From: Agapanthus africanus
Lineage: Eukaryota > Streptophyta > Magnoliopsida > Asparagales > Amaryllidaceae
Assembly: GCA_030015575.1 (NCBI GenBank)
Contig: CM057337.1
Span: 374,689,582 to 374,753,581 of the forward strand
Length of the DNA stretch: 64,000 bases
Reading direction: 5' to 3'
Shown piece by piece: positions 1 through 9,117 of this stretch. Numbering within the stretch: position 1 is the first letter of the stretch; every line of letters starts with the position of its first letter. The notes beneath the pieces were generated by a model, which worked only from the letters and a program-made list of their open reading frames with translations, was not told the DNA's origin and searched no databases. Position numbers and translations under genes: made by a program.

Positions 1-180
1 ACAGTTCTCAGTAACGAACACACCCGAAGAAAATGCATCATCATGTACTTTCATCATTCGGGTGGCATGGGAATCCTGGTATTCCCCTATATCCTGTTCA
101 GTCCTATAACTCTTATAGGAAAGAACGGAACCAACGTTCCCCAGCACAGTATAACATGCGGGTTCGGTCAATACATCCAT
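1..180 (-). CDS. Open frame at the end of leader A, running off the window
   Basis: An ATG at 180 on the minus strand lies about 37 nt downstream of the possible splice acceptor and stays open for 60 codons to the edge (begins MDVLTEPACYTVLGN). I do not recognise the peptide as gag or any other family. A frame this long can arise by chance, and I found no equivalent behind the E2 acceptor, so this is only a candidate start of the coding part of element A. Confidence 0.25.
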   Translation of the reverse strand, partial: MDVLTEPACYTVLGNVGSVLSYKSYRTEQDIGEYQDSHATRMMKVHDDAFSSGVFVTENC

Positions 181-204
181 TTTATTATCTTTATTAAGGC
201 ATGA

Positions 205-240
205 AATGGTCGCTACCTGGAGAGAGAGAAGAAAACACTT
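205..240 (-). promoter_or_regulatory. Possible 3' splice site in leader A
   Basis: Minus-strand TTTTCTTCTCTCTCTCCAG followed by GTAGCG is a good polypyrimidine tract plus AG. E2 has a matching tract and AG at 58465-58487 in the homologous place. No donor was identified, so splicing is only suggested. Confidence 0.35.
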
Positions 241-388
241 TAGCGTAAGCTCGTGCAAGATCAGATTGGTTATTATCTTATCTAATCAGGATGGCTCCCA
301 CTGCTTTTTATCAAATCTTCCTCCAAACCTTAAAAGGAAAGACTAGCCGGGATTAATTACACACTACAAGTTCGCCAATCTTTCAGCC

Positions 389-498
389 AGGCCAGTGTCG
401 GTACTTTGAGGGAGGTCCCCCGTGCTTTCGCACGAACCTAATTACTGTAAACCTCGTTTTCCCAGAGGCGTAACCTCGTTAACACCTTTCTAGACACC
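389..498 (-). other. Leader segment of A resembling the Athila-type leader
   Basis: Over about 110 nt this stretch aligns by eye with 31988-32100 of L and 52768-52880 of M. Shared landmarks in order are AGGCCAG, GGGAGGT, a hairpin with GAAA loop (421-434), CTAATTA, a second small hairpin (465-476) and TTAACAC..CTAGACACC (479-498). E2 shows a shorter sequence at this point without these landmarks. No known RNA family was recognised. Confidence 0.6.
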
Positions 499-656
499 TA
501 CTTGATTGGCTAATTGTAATGTGTAAAACTCTCCCAGGAGTAACTCTTACTCGCAGCGGGTATCGGGATCCAACTATCTCATAGAAGGTATGCAATCTCA
601 TTGCAAATTTCAACACTTGAAATTCCCGATAATATTTTGCCCCTAGCTCGCTATGA

Positions 657-854
657 CCTTGACGCATGCCAAACAACCCATAGTCAGCTAGTCAAGTTCA
701 ACCCGTCATTTCCTGATTGAATTAAACCCACCCGCACGACCCTTGACGCATGCCAAACAACGCCGTACGAATACCCTAATCCAATCGCATCATATGCTGG
801 CAGATAAGCACTAGTTAGCTACCGTACACTACGCCTTGACGCATGCCAAACAAC
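657..854 (-). repeat. Triple leader motif of A
   Basis: Three copies of minus-strand TTGTTTGGCATGCGTCAAGG (plus-strand 657-677, 741-761, 834-854). In the sense direction they are spaced 93 and 84 nt apart. E1 has a related motif, TTGTTGGCC..NGTCAAGG, with the same two spacings. Confidence 0.85.
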
Positions 855-1000
855 CGCAGCACGAATACTAACTAATACTTATCTGAAATGACGGAGGGCT
901 ACGCAGGTTTTCATAAAACCATAAGCGTAATGAACTTGATATCGTTGTAGAATCAAATGAAGTTTTAAAATGGAGTGATTTTGAGGCTTTTCCAGTTTTG

Positions 1001-1231
1001 CTAAAGGAGTCACTCCCGGTGAAGAGATCTCGGTCCTTTCCTCGTCGAATGAGGTGCGGGATATATCATATATATCGCTGTGCAAAGCAAAAACTCAAAA
1101 GCAGTCAAAAGCAAACCGAATGTGTAGCATCTGCCAGTTATTGCTAAAGGAGTCACTCCCGGTGAAGGGATCTCGGTCCTTTCCTCATCGAATAAGGTGC
1201 GGGGTATATCATATATACCGCTATGCAAAGC
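1001..1231 (-). repeat. Duplicated leader motif of A (two copies)
   Basis: Two copies, 1001-1088 and 1144-1231, about 143 bp apart. On the plus strand each runs from CTAAAGGAGTCACTCCCGG through a GATCTCGGTCCTTTCCTC core to TGCAAAGC. The homologous pair is present in the leaders of E1 and E2. Confidence 0.8.
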
Positions 1232-1676
1232 AAGAACTGTAGCTACCTGTTTTATTTTAAAATCTGATTCTACAACATCTTAGGTTTCTTTTCTTTCATT
1301 AATCACATTAATGAAGTCCCATCATTTAATACCTAAACATCACAGATAGATATGACGTACACTTATGCCATCCGCATTCGCCTCGATGTTCCCTCGTGCA
1401 CCGTTAGGTTAGGTAACTAACGACAGAGCAGGGCAGGGCTAGCGCGGGTGTAAAACATAAGTAACGTCTATATAATATATCATATATACTATATACTATA
1501 TCCATCACAGAATCATATCACAGATATCGCAGCAGAATAAACATATGAAATATTGGATTTTCTAGGACGTCCGTGTTTTCAATACGAGCCAGTATAAAAC
1601 ACGGATTCCACGGTCGTGATGAATAGCCAATCCCACACCCCTAGACCCCTACGAGAGCGGCAAGCAACCCTGCCAA

Positions 1677-1736
1677 TTCTAGGGTTAGGAGACCCGGACT
1701 CGACACCTCGAGTTGGTCTCCCACTGGACCCCAGAA
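1677..1736 (-). other. Three-stem leader module of A
   Basis: Nested inverted repeats: outer stem 1677-1684 with 1729-1736, middle stem GGAGACC/GGTCTCC (1688-1694 with 1715-1721), inner stem ACTCGA/TCGAGT (1698-1703 with 1708-1713). The same nesting is seen in F and, with different bases, in E1 and E2. It is probably a folded RNA element of the leader. Confidence 0.72.
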
Positions 1737-2787
1737 CCCGGTTACTTGTGCTCCCCTCCTTGGGTCTATCCTAGTGCAGAAAAGTAAATAATATACAAAG
1801 GGTGACAACTCCCGCAGCCTGGAAGTGCCCCGAATAAAAGAATATTACATACAAGTTTTTACATGAATGAAAATGAAAAACACTCATCTCACATAAAAAC
1901 CCCCGGCTATTCGAATACGACGATCCAATATAACATATCCAGCAACACATAACATCACATGTCATCAACGTAAGTAAGTATGCATACCCCAATTGTCGTT
2001 GTCGTATAGCAACGAAACCGGCGATATGAACATACTACACTTACGGTCACAGAAAAGAAAGTGTAAAACTACAACAATTGGAATCCGCAATCTCTTTAGA
2101 CATCACATGCCTAACAGTTATAAACCCCGCATTTTAGTCCCATCATCGAAAACTCTTTTCGATATCCTGTGAAACTAAACTGCTAGATCTATAACATTCA
2201 TCCAGTTATCTCATAACTGTTTGTGAATTCCAATTATTGTATCCAATTCCGGATAAATAGAATATATTAAACTTTTCGATCGAACACTCGAACACCCAAC
2301 TTTTCCCGACACCGATCAACACATGAAATAGGTTCAAAGACATTCACTTCATACCTCAGTACCAACGGTCCAGCAGTAGAAGGGTCAAGCCAACGCCTCA
2401 CATGTGGCACGCCGTACTGCCCCAAACCCGAAGGTTCAAAGGGCAGTTCAAGACGGTCACATAATCGAGTTAAGGTTTGTGTCTTCTAGAGGGACCATCG
2501 TGTTACTTGCACTACTTAGAACGTCTTTTAACCACAGAAAAATCCAACACTTGGAATTATTCCGGCAGGGGAAAACCTGGGTATTTGTATACGGTCGAAC
2601 TCTTTAACATATTCTACAGTTATCTGGAAAAACACTTAGACAAAGTTTGATATTCCGATCGAATTCATCGATTCCCAATATAACTCCAGAGCACTCAACC
2701 CTTAAATTAATTTAAAAATACCCAGAAAACTCACCAGAATTTATCAGGTATTACTGTGCAAAAATAATGGGATGATGTCACCATGTG

Positions 2788-2834
2788 GCCGCGGAAGGGC
2801 GGCAGAAGGCATGCTTCTGCCGCGCTTCCGCGGC
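2788..2834 (-). other. GC-rich leader hairpin of A
   Basis: Arms 2788-2808 and 2814-2834 pair over 21 bp with one mismatch around a 5-nt loop (GCATG). Each arm is itself nearly palindromic (GCCGCGG and CCGCGGC cores). It lies about 190 nt downstream of the primer site. Similar double palindromes sit at the matching place in B, E1, E2 and F, and also in Athila-type L and M. Confidence 0.8.
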
Positions 2835-3020
2835 AGAATGAACAGTTCAGGGAATCGTTTTACACAGTAATGCTTAGAATTCTATGCTGAATTTTTTAGA
2901 CATTTTTAATATCAAAAATTCCCAGATTTATGAAAAAGTCCAGAGAGCTCTAAAGTATTTGGGTTTCGTGTTCGTTCGGACTTCAAACTGCGTCGGGACT
3001 TCGCCTAAAGCTCTAGCTAG

Positions 3021-3032
3021 GCTCTGATACCA
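3021..3032 (-). promoter_or_regulatory. Primer binding site of A, tRNA-Met
   Basis: Minus-strand TGGTATCAGAGC starts one base after the LTR. This is the usual initiator tRNA-Met primer site of plant copia and chromovirus elements. It fixes the inner LTR edge and the orientation of A. Confidence 0.92.
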
Positions 3033-3033
3033 G

Positions 3034-5256
3034 TGAAAGGTTCCTAGGCACCCTATAGTGGTCTCACAAGGCATCGAACATGGCAATTTAAAATTTTTAG
3101 TGCCGAGAAACTCTAGACTACGGATCTTTAACTAGATGTTTAGGCGAAATAGATAACTAGTTAACAGTTAACTACTTAGATACGGATATACAACCTTTGT
3201 AGATCCGGATTTCCGCCTCCACGGCTCCACAACGTCATGTCCTCGCTGTCCATCATGAATTCTCGACTCGATCATCGGCTTCATCGGGAAAGCAAGCGGA
3301 ATAGGTCGTCGGCCTTGTGTCAAAGACGATCTACGTCGAGGTTGCACAAACTCAAGCTCCGACTTCACAAACTTGTGAAACTTGTGAAGTAAACACCCAA
3401 AACAACTTGTCAAGAGGTAGAGGGTGAAGAAATAGGAGGTGGGTTCACTTTAGATTTGGATTTAACTCACTAAAGCTCAAGTTGCCATTGGAGTAGCAAG
3501 CTTGAAGAAGAAGAAGAAGATGAGCTCAAGAAAAGATTATGATAAGTGTTATGATAAAAATAAATTTAAATCAAATACTTATCATAACTTGAACTAGGGT
3601 TAAGTGTAGAGAATTAACCATGGTCACTTTGATGGGTTAGGGTTAAGCATGAAGATAAGGATGGTTGCTAAAGTCAAAGCTTCATGAAGCTTCAACAAAT
3701 GACAAAGAAAGCCACCATTCTCATCTTATGCTTTTCCAAATAAATAAATAAACAAATAAATAAATAAATGAAAATGCAAAACCCTAATTATCATATTAAC
3801 CATGGATTAATTTTATACACTTAACTAAATGATCAAGTATCATCAAACATGATACAAAAAAGTGCACGAAAGTATATCACATATACAATGTGCAATCCAA
3901 GTGAGAAAAATCCGTTTAAAGTGAACCAATACTAGTTAATGTAAAGTAATATATCAAATATATAATTACACATTAAATCATTAGATCAACACTTGATCCA
4001 ATGATCCGGTCATGTCGCACATAACCGACTAGTATTCAATGCATCGATTTATCGAATCAATGATTCGATAACTAGGTCATATCGAATATAACCATTCGAA
4101 ACATTTATCGCGAGAATGAAATGCGGTATCACATACACGCATCATTCTCGGTCCTGCACATATCTCATATGCGCTCCTATTTCGTTTCGCTTGAGCCAGG
4201 AAACCTCTGTGTAGGACTCTAAAGACTCGTCAATACGCCGGTAGCAGGTGATGATCATATCAAGCACCCACAACCCGCAAGCGGTCTGCTAAACGTAACG
4301 GCCACCCGGGTATTGAGCGATCAGAAGATCGACGAGCTAGTCCGCTCACACTCCTGCGAATCCGACCAGTAACACTTACCATACAGTCAAGTCTCTTCGT
4401 CTGATACGTCGCATATCAAGTCTAGGGGTGGTATACGTCAGACCCCAATAACCCGATAAGTCGTGCCGATGTGAGGCTCGTAACGGGTCGAGAAACTACT
4501 GGTAACACTTACCAGTAAATCTCTGATCAGCCCTGGCCAGGGACTTCCCTGCTACGGCCAATCGAGCACAGCGCAACATCAACTCCCAATACCGGGAGAG
4601 ACGAAACCCCTCCTATCGCTCATTGCCTCCATGTGACTCGGGACTGTACCCAAAGACCACCGTTTTGCACGCCCTCATGGACGTGGTAAGGTGGAGATCA
4701 AAGCACAGTGGGAATCACACAAGACTCTATGACGATCTCGGGTCTACAGACTAACCTGTACAAGTGTCACCTGAGAACTGCCATCTGACGTGAGGTATAA
4801 TACCATCTGGGAGTTCTCGGCGAGTCCGTCCAGTGTACCCAGTCTCCACTGAGCACCCGTACACCATCTCTGATGTCAAACACCAATGGATATGGGATCA
4901 TCCATCGCCCATCACATGGGTCGAGAAGTGTATACGCTAGTCTACTCTGGTATATCGATGCCCCGTCTCGATACACCTACGACTAGGGACCTTGAAGGAT
5001 GTACTTATGGACTACCATGTCCCCACTAGTATGATCTGCATCATAGTCTAGGTAGTCAAGTATAAATCCTAAGGGCTTTACCAACATGTAACTATAAGAC
5101 AGTATAAAGAGACTAGTGTACATGTTAAGATAAATGGCAACCAGATAGCATACTATCATGTCGAGCAAGAAAGTCATCTCTATATATGTCCAAGCATCCA
5201 ATATAATATACATAATCTGTACAATACTGGCCTCTAGGGCATACATACAACTAACA
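3034..5256 (-). repeat. 5' LTR of element A (2223 bp)
   Basis: Read on the minus strand it opens TGTTAGTTGTATG at 5256 and closes CCTTTCA at 3034, one base before the primer site. It is strongly similar to the LTR of element F (59758-61989) over its whole length, and shares blocks with the LTRs of B, C, D, E1, E2 and K. It contains the conserved dyads at 4498-4542 and a short GAA-type microsatellite near 3505-3522. No long open frame is meaningful in it. Confidence 0.88.
4498..4542 (-). other. Paired dyads in LTR A
   Basis: Two inverted repeats lie side by side: ACTGGTAACACTTACCAGT (4498-4516), an 8-bp stem with a 3-nt loop, and the perfect palindrome CCCTGGCCAGGG (4531-4542). Both recur at the same relative place in the LTRs of B, C, E1, E2, F and K, and the palindrome also in D. 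Confidence 0.75.
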
Positions 5257-7260
5257 ATCTTAACATATCTTATCTCATATCTCGATATATAACTCGTCAA
5301 CTATCATAAATATATCATCAACATAGTATCGTCGTCCAACGACCCGCTATAACATCATGACATATCTCGTTCGCGCACTACATATCTCACGACATCATGC
5401 CCGATCAGATATCATATAACATTCTCGTCATCCAAGCATAAGAATATACCAATATAAATATGTCCCCAATACGCACAAGGATATCAATGTATGCGAGTAT
5501 GTGTATGTGCGTGTATGCAAATCTTTACCCTAAGGTTTTCGTGACCAAGAAATCGACTAAAGTACTTCTTCAATTCTCGCTAACACTAAACCCATGATCA
5601 CCTAAAGGTCCCCTTGCTAAGTGTTCAATCTCTCCATAACATATAAATGCATATCTATAACATATCACATCATTTCTTACGACTTTGCGGGGGTGCTATA
5701 CGTCATCCACCCGACTTCTCCCCGTAGATATAAATCTACTCACCTTTGCTTGCCGATGCCGATGTCGCCACGCGCTTGCTCGTTGTCTCTAAATCTTCAC
5801 GAAGGTACTTACATATAATAAACAATCGCAGTTGCTGTTAACATCAAGTCAAGAAACAAAAACGGCAAATGGATTGCCTATGGGTCAAAACCTATAGCCC
5901 ACGTGTGCAAAAACGACTAAGCAACCTTTGTTGTTGATGTACAAACATGCAACAACCCAATACGAATCCAAATATCAAGAATTAACATTTCAAAATACGG
6001 AAAACATAGCCAAAATCACACTAGAATGCTCCCAGATTTTGACTCAGGTCAATTAAAGCTAAGCAAACAAGTCTAGGGTATTGTATATGATGTATATGAG
6101 CTACTGGACCAACCCCGACACCCTACCCCACCAAGTGGCCGAGCATTCTCCCATGCCAATCCGAGCTCGCCGGCTCTAGGTGCTCCCTTGGGGTTTGTCT
6201 TGCAACAGGGGGTTGCTAGGGTCAATTCAAGTCTACAGGGGTTGTTTGTTCATCTCGTATCTGTCCCAGGTCATCCTAGATTTCCCTGCACACCCTAAAA
6301 GTTCACAAACCAACATGAAAAGTTCTGTAATTCCATATTTTGGGTTTCAGTTGGGCTTGGTATGGGTTTCTATCATTAAAGGGGGGTCTAAGGTCACCAA
6401 TAAGGCTCAAGTTCACCAACAAAACTCAAATTAACCCTAACCCTCTCAAGGGGTATCCAAAGTCCACTAAACTTCGCCAAATCGATTTTAAACTTGAATA
6501 GATGCATAAGCAAATGAAATACTATACTAATTGTGAAGGGATTACCACATTTGACACTCATGAATCCTCTACAGCGCCAAAAAGCAAACTTTCTTGGTCC
6601 AAAGTGTAGCTTGAGAGCTTGTGCATATTTTTTGTGAAGTGGGGGTGGGGTTTTGGGGTGTTTTTGATGATGAAGTGGGGGTTTTGAAGAGGAGGGAGGA
6701 TAGGTGCTGCCATGGAGAGAGGAGAAGAGAGAATGATGAAGAAAATAGAATGAAGGAAGAAGAGCCCATGGTCAACTTGACCCCTCACCTCTTTCTCTCT
6801 CATGCCCATCCCTCTCACTATTCTATTCTTTATCTTTTCTTTTCTTTTCTTTTATTTCCTTCTCTTTGCAATAGTAAACCCAAAACTATAACCATACACC
6901 CAAAAATCATGTAGGAAAAATGTAACAAGTGTTAAAATGACATGTGCATGTCATGTGCACAGAACACGCTTAAAGCCCGATTAGCGATTTTTAATCGCGA
7001 TTAGCACTAAAATAGTGCCAAAAAAATCATAAACTTTCATAATTTGCATAAATCATATAAAGCACCTTCTTTTCAGTAATTTCCATAATTTTCAAAAATT
7101 TCCCCAATTTATCGGTATTTAATTATACCGCCTTATTACAATATTCAATATTTTATTATTTAATTAAAAAAAATCCCAAAAATAATATTTTATTTTTCTG
7201 AAATGTTACAGCTTATCTGGTATATATGAGTATACCGGATAATACATAGGGCATTACACA
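5257..7260 (-). repeat. LTR I: gypsy-type (probably chromovirus) LTR fragment
   Basis: About 2 kb of non-coding sequence between A and the gag scrap J. On the minus strand it opens TGTGTAATGCCCTATG at 7260, an opening common in Tekay/Del-like LTRs. The general layout resembles the LTR of H. Its other end is cut off by the insertion of A. No primer site or polypurine tract adjoins it, so it is probably a solo LTR or the edge of an older element. It contains a small hairpin, GCGATT/AATCGC, at 6984-6998 and a CTTTT-rich tract near 6830-6860. The short open frames within it have no recognisable product. Confidence 0.5.
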
Positions 7261-7425
7261 GCCGTACCACATGTTACCTTACCACCTTCACCTCAGAGAG
7301 CGTTGGCTCTTACGCCTGTTGTAGCTCCGCGTCAGACTTATGCTCAGAGAGGCCATGGTCGCGGAGGGTTCATTCAGAGAGGACAGAGTGGCAGAAGCAG
7401 AGGACAGCCAGTTGCAGGTAGAGGG
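7261..7425 (+). pseudogene. J: fragment of gypsy gag (Gly/Arg/Gln-rich tail)
   Basis: A frame open from 7261 reads through a Gln/Arg/Gly-rich stretch (TYAQRGHGRGGFIQRGQSGR), typical of the nucleocapsid-side linker of plant chromovirus gag. It is bounded by LTR I on the left and by the LTR of B at 7426. The last 5 bp (7421-7425, GAGGG) are the expected target duplication for B. It is the oldest recognisable layer of the stack. The rest of its element is not in the window. Confidence 0.5.
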
Positions 7426-8125
7426 TGTTGGATATATGTATGCCCTAGAGGCCATTATGTGATAGTGGATGTATTTATACATGTATATATATACAGAGGA
7501 CATTCTTGCTCGACATGATAGTATGCTATCCGGTTGCTCTTTATCTGACATGTTCAATTGATCATGCTTTTATTCATTTGTACATGTTGATAAAGCCTTG
7601 AGGATATTGTCTTGACTACTGTGATTATGATGTAGATCATACTAGTGGGACATGTGTAGTTTATAAGCATATCCTGAAATGTCCCTAATCGTGGGTGTAT
7701 CGAGACGGGACATCGATATTCCAGAGTAGACTAGCGTATATGATACTATACCCATGTGATGGGCGATGGATGTTCCCATATCCATTGATGTTTGACATCG
7801 AGATCATATGCGGGTGCTCAGTGGAGACTGGGTACACTGGACGGACTCACCGAGAACTCCTATATGGTATTATATCTATCGTCGGATAGCAGTCCTCAGG
7901 TGACACTGGTACAGGTTAGTATGTAGACCCGAGATCATCATAGAGTCTCATGTGTTCTTCCACTGTGCTTTGATTTCCACCCTACCATGGCTCTACTGAG
8001 TCGTGCAAACAAGTGGCTTTTGGGTACAGTCCCGAGACATGTGGAAGCAATGAGCGATAGGAGGGGTTTCGTCTCTCCCGGTATTGGGGTTGATATTGCG
8101 CTGTGCTCGATTGGCTATATTAAGT

Positions 8126-8168
8126 CCCTGGCCAGGGCTGTTGAGATTTACTGATAAGTGTTATCAGT
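8126..8168 (+). other. Paired dyads in LTR B
   Basis: CCCTGGCCAGGG (8126-8137) is followed by the stem-loop ACTGATAAGTGTTATCAGT (8150-8168). Compared with A and F, one G-C pair of the stem has become A-T on both arms, so pairing is kept. Confidence 0.75.
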
Positions 8169-9117
8169 AGTTTCTCGATCTGTTATAGACCATTCATCGA
8201 CACAACTTATTGAGTTATTGGGGTCGACGTTGCCATCCCTAGACTCGATATGCAGCATATCTGACGAAGAGACTGGACTGTACAGTAAGTGTTACCAGTT
8301 GGCTCGACAGGAGTTTTTACAGATTCGCTTGTTTTTCTTCTGATCGCTCAATACGGAGGAGCCGTTACGCACTGCTGGTACCGCTGACGGTTTGTGGGTA
8401 TGTTATATGATCACTGCCTACTGTTAGCGTATTAATGAGTCTTTGAGTCCCACAATGGGGTTACCTAGCTCAGGAGAAACGATGTGGGGTGCATATGGGG
8501 ATATGCGCGGATGCTTGATTAAATGCGTGTATGTGATACCGCATTGCAATCTGGCGTTTTCTATTTGTTGGGTCGTATGTGATATGACCGGGTTATTAAA
8601 TCAAGTGTTGGTTTAATAATGACCATTAGCTTTTTCATTTAAAACCTTTTCTATTTGCATGCATGCATGAATGGGTGTATGTGCACATGTTGATGTGTAT
8701 GCACACATACATGCATACATACTTATCATGGTTGTTGATACATTGGAGATGGGAATGCAAGACTCACATGGTATAAACTATCCATATATTTTATTATTTG
8801 AGAAAAGGAAAATGGATTAATTCATGGTTGATATTTGTTTAGACTTGACCACACTTCACCTACTAATTAACTATGGATTAATTTACATTTGGGTTTTAAC
8901 TCAATGATAAAATATCTAGATATTTTGTTTACCATGGTTGGATGAGAGAGAGACTCTCATATATATTATCTCTTCTCATTTTCATTTAGTTTTTTAATGA
9001 AAAAGAAAATGAGCTCTAGCATTTTCCATTTCCTCCTTCTTCTTCCTCAAATCTTACTACCTTTTCTAAAGTGAGTGAAGGAAATAAAATGGAAAGGTTT
9101 TTAAGTGAGATCCAAAC

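Larger units (their letters stand above)
1..5256 (-). mobile_element. Element A: Ty1/copia BARE/Angela-type, 5' LTR and leader, cut by window edge
   Basis: A copia-type retrotransposon read on the minus strand. Its 5' LTR (3034-5256) is followed by a tRNA-Met primer site and about 3 kb of leader running off the left edge. Lineage is inferred from the LTR opening (TGTTAGTTGTATGTATGCCC), like known BARE/Angela LTRs, and from shared LTR blocks with element D, which carries copia pol. No gag or pol is visible in the window. It is inserted into LTR I; the 5 bp outside its outer end (5257-5261, ATCTT) are the expected target duplication, but the partner lies outside the window. The leader is about as long as in BARE elements. 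It matches element F in inverted orientation along the whole visible length. Confidence 0.85.

Noticed and set aside
657-854. Three regularly spaced identical motifs suggesting a CRISPR-like array
   Set aside because: Only three copies, related spacers between elements, plant retroelement context and homologous arrays in E1 and E2. It is a leader motif.
3021-3032. Short tRNA-like matches at the primer sites taken as tRNA genes
   Set aside because: They are 12-18 nt matches to tRNA 3' ends placed next to LTRs. No full cloverleaf is present in the window.
6558-6914. Overlapping frames on both strands in LTR I
   Set aside because: Simple-sequence composition (CTTTT and GGGGTTTT tracts), no domain, inside an LTR.
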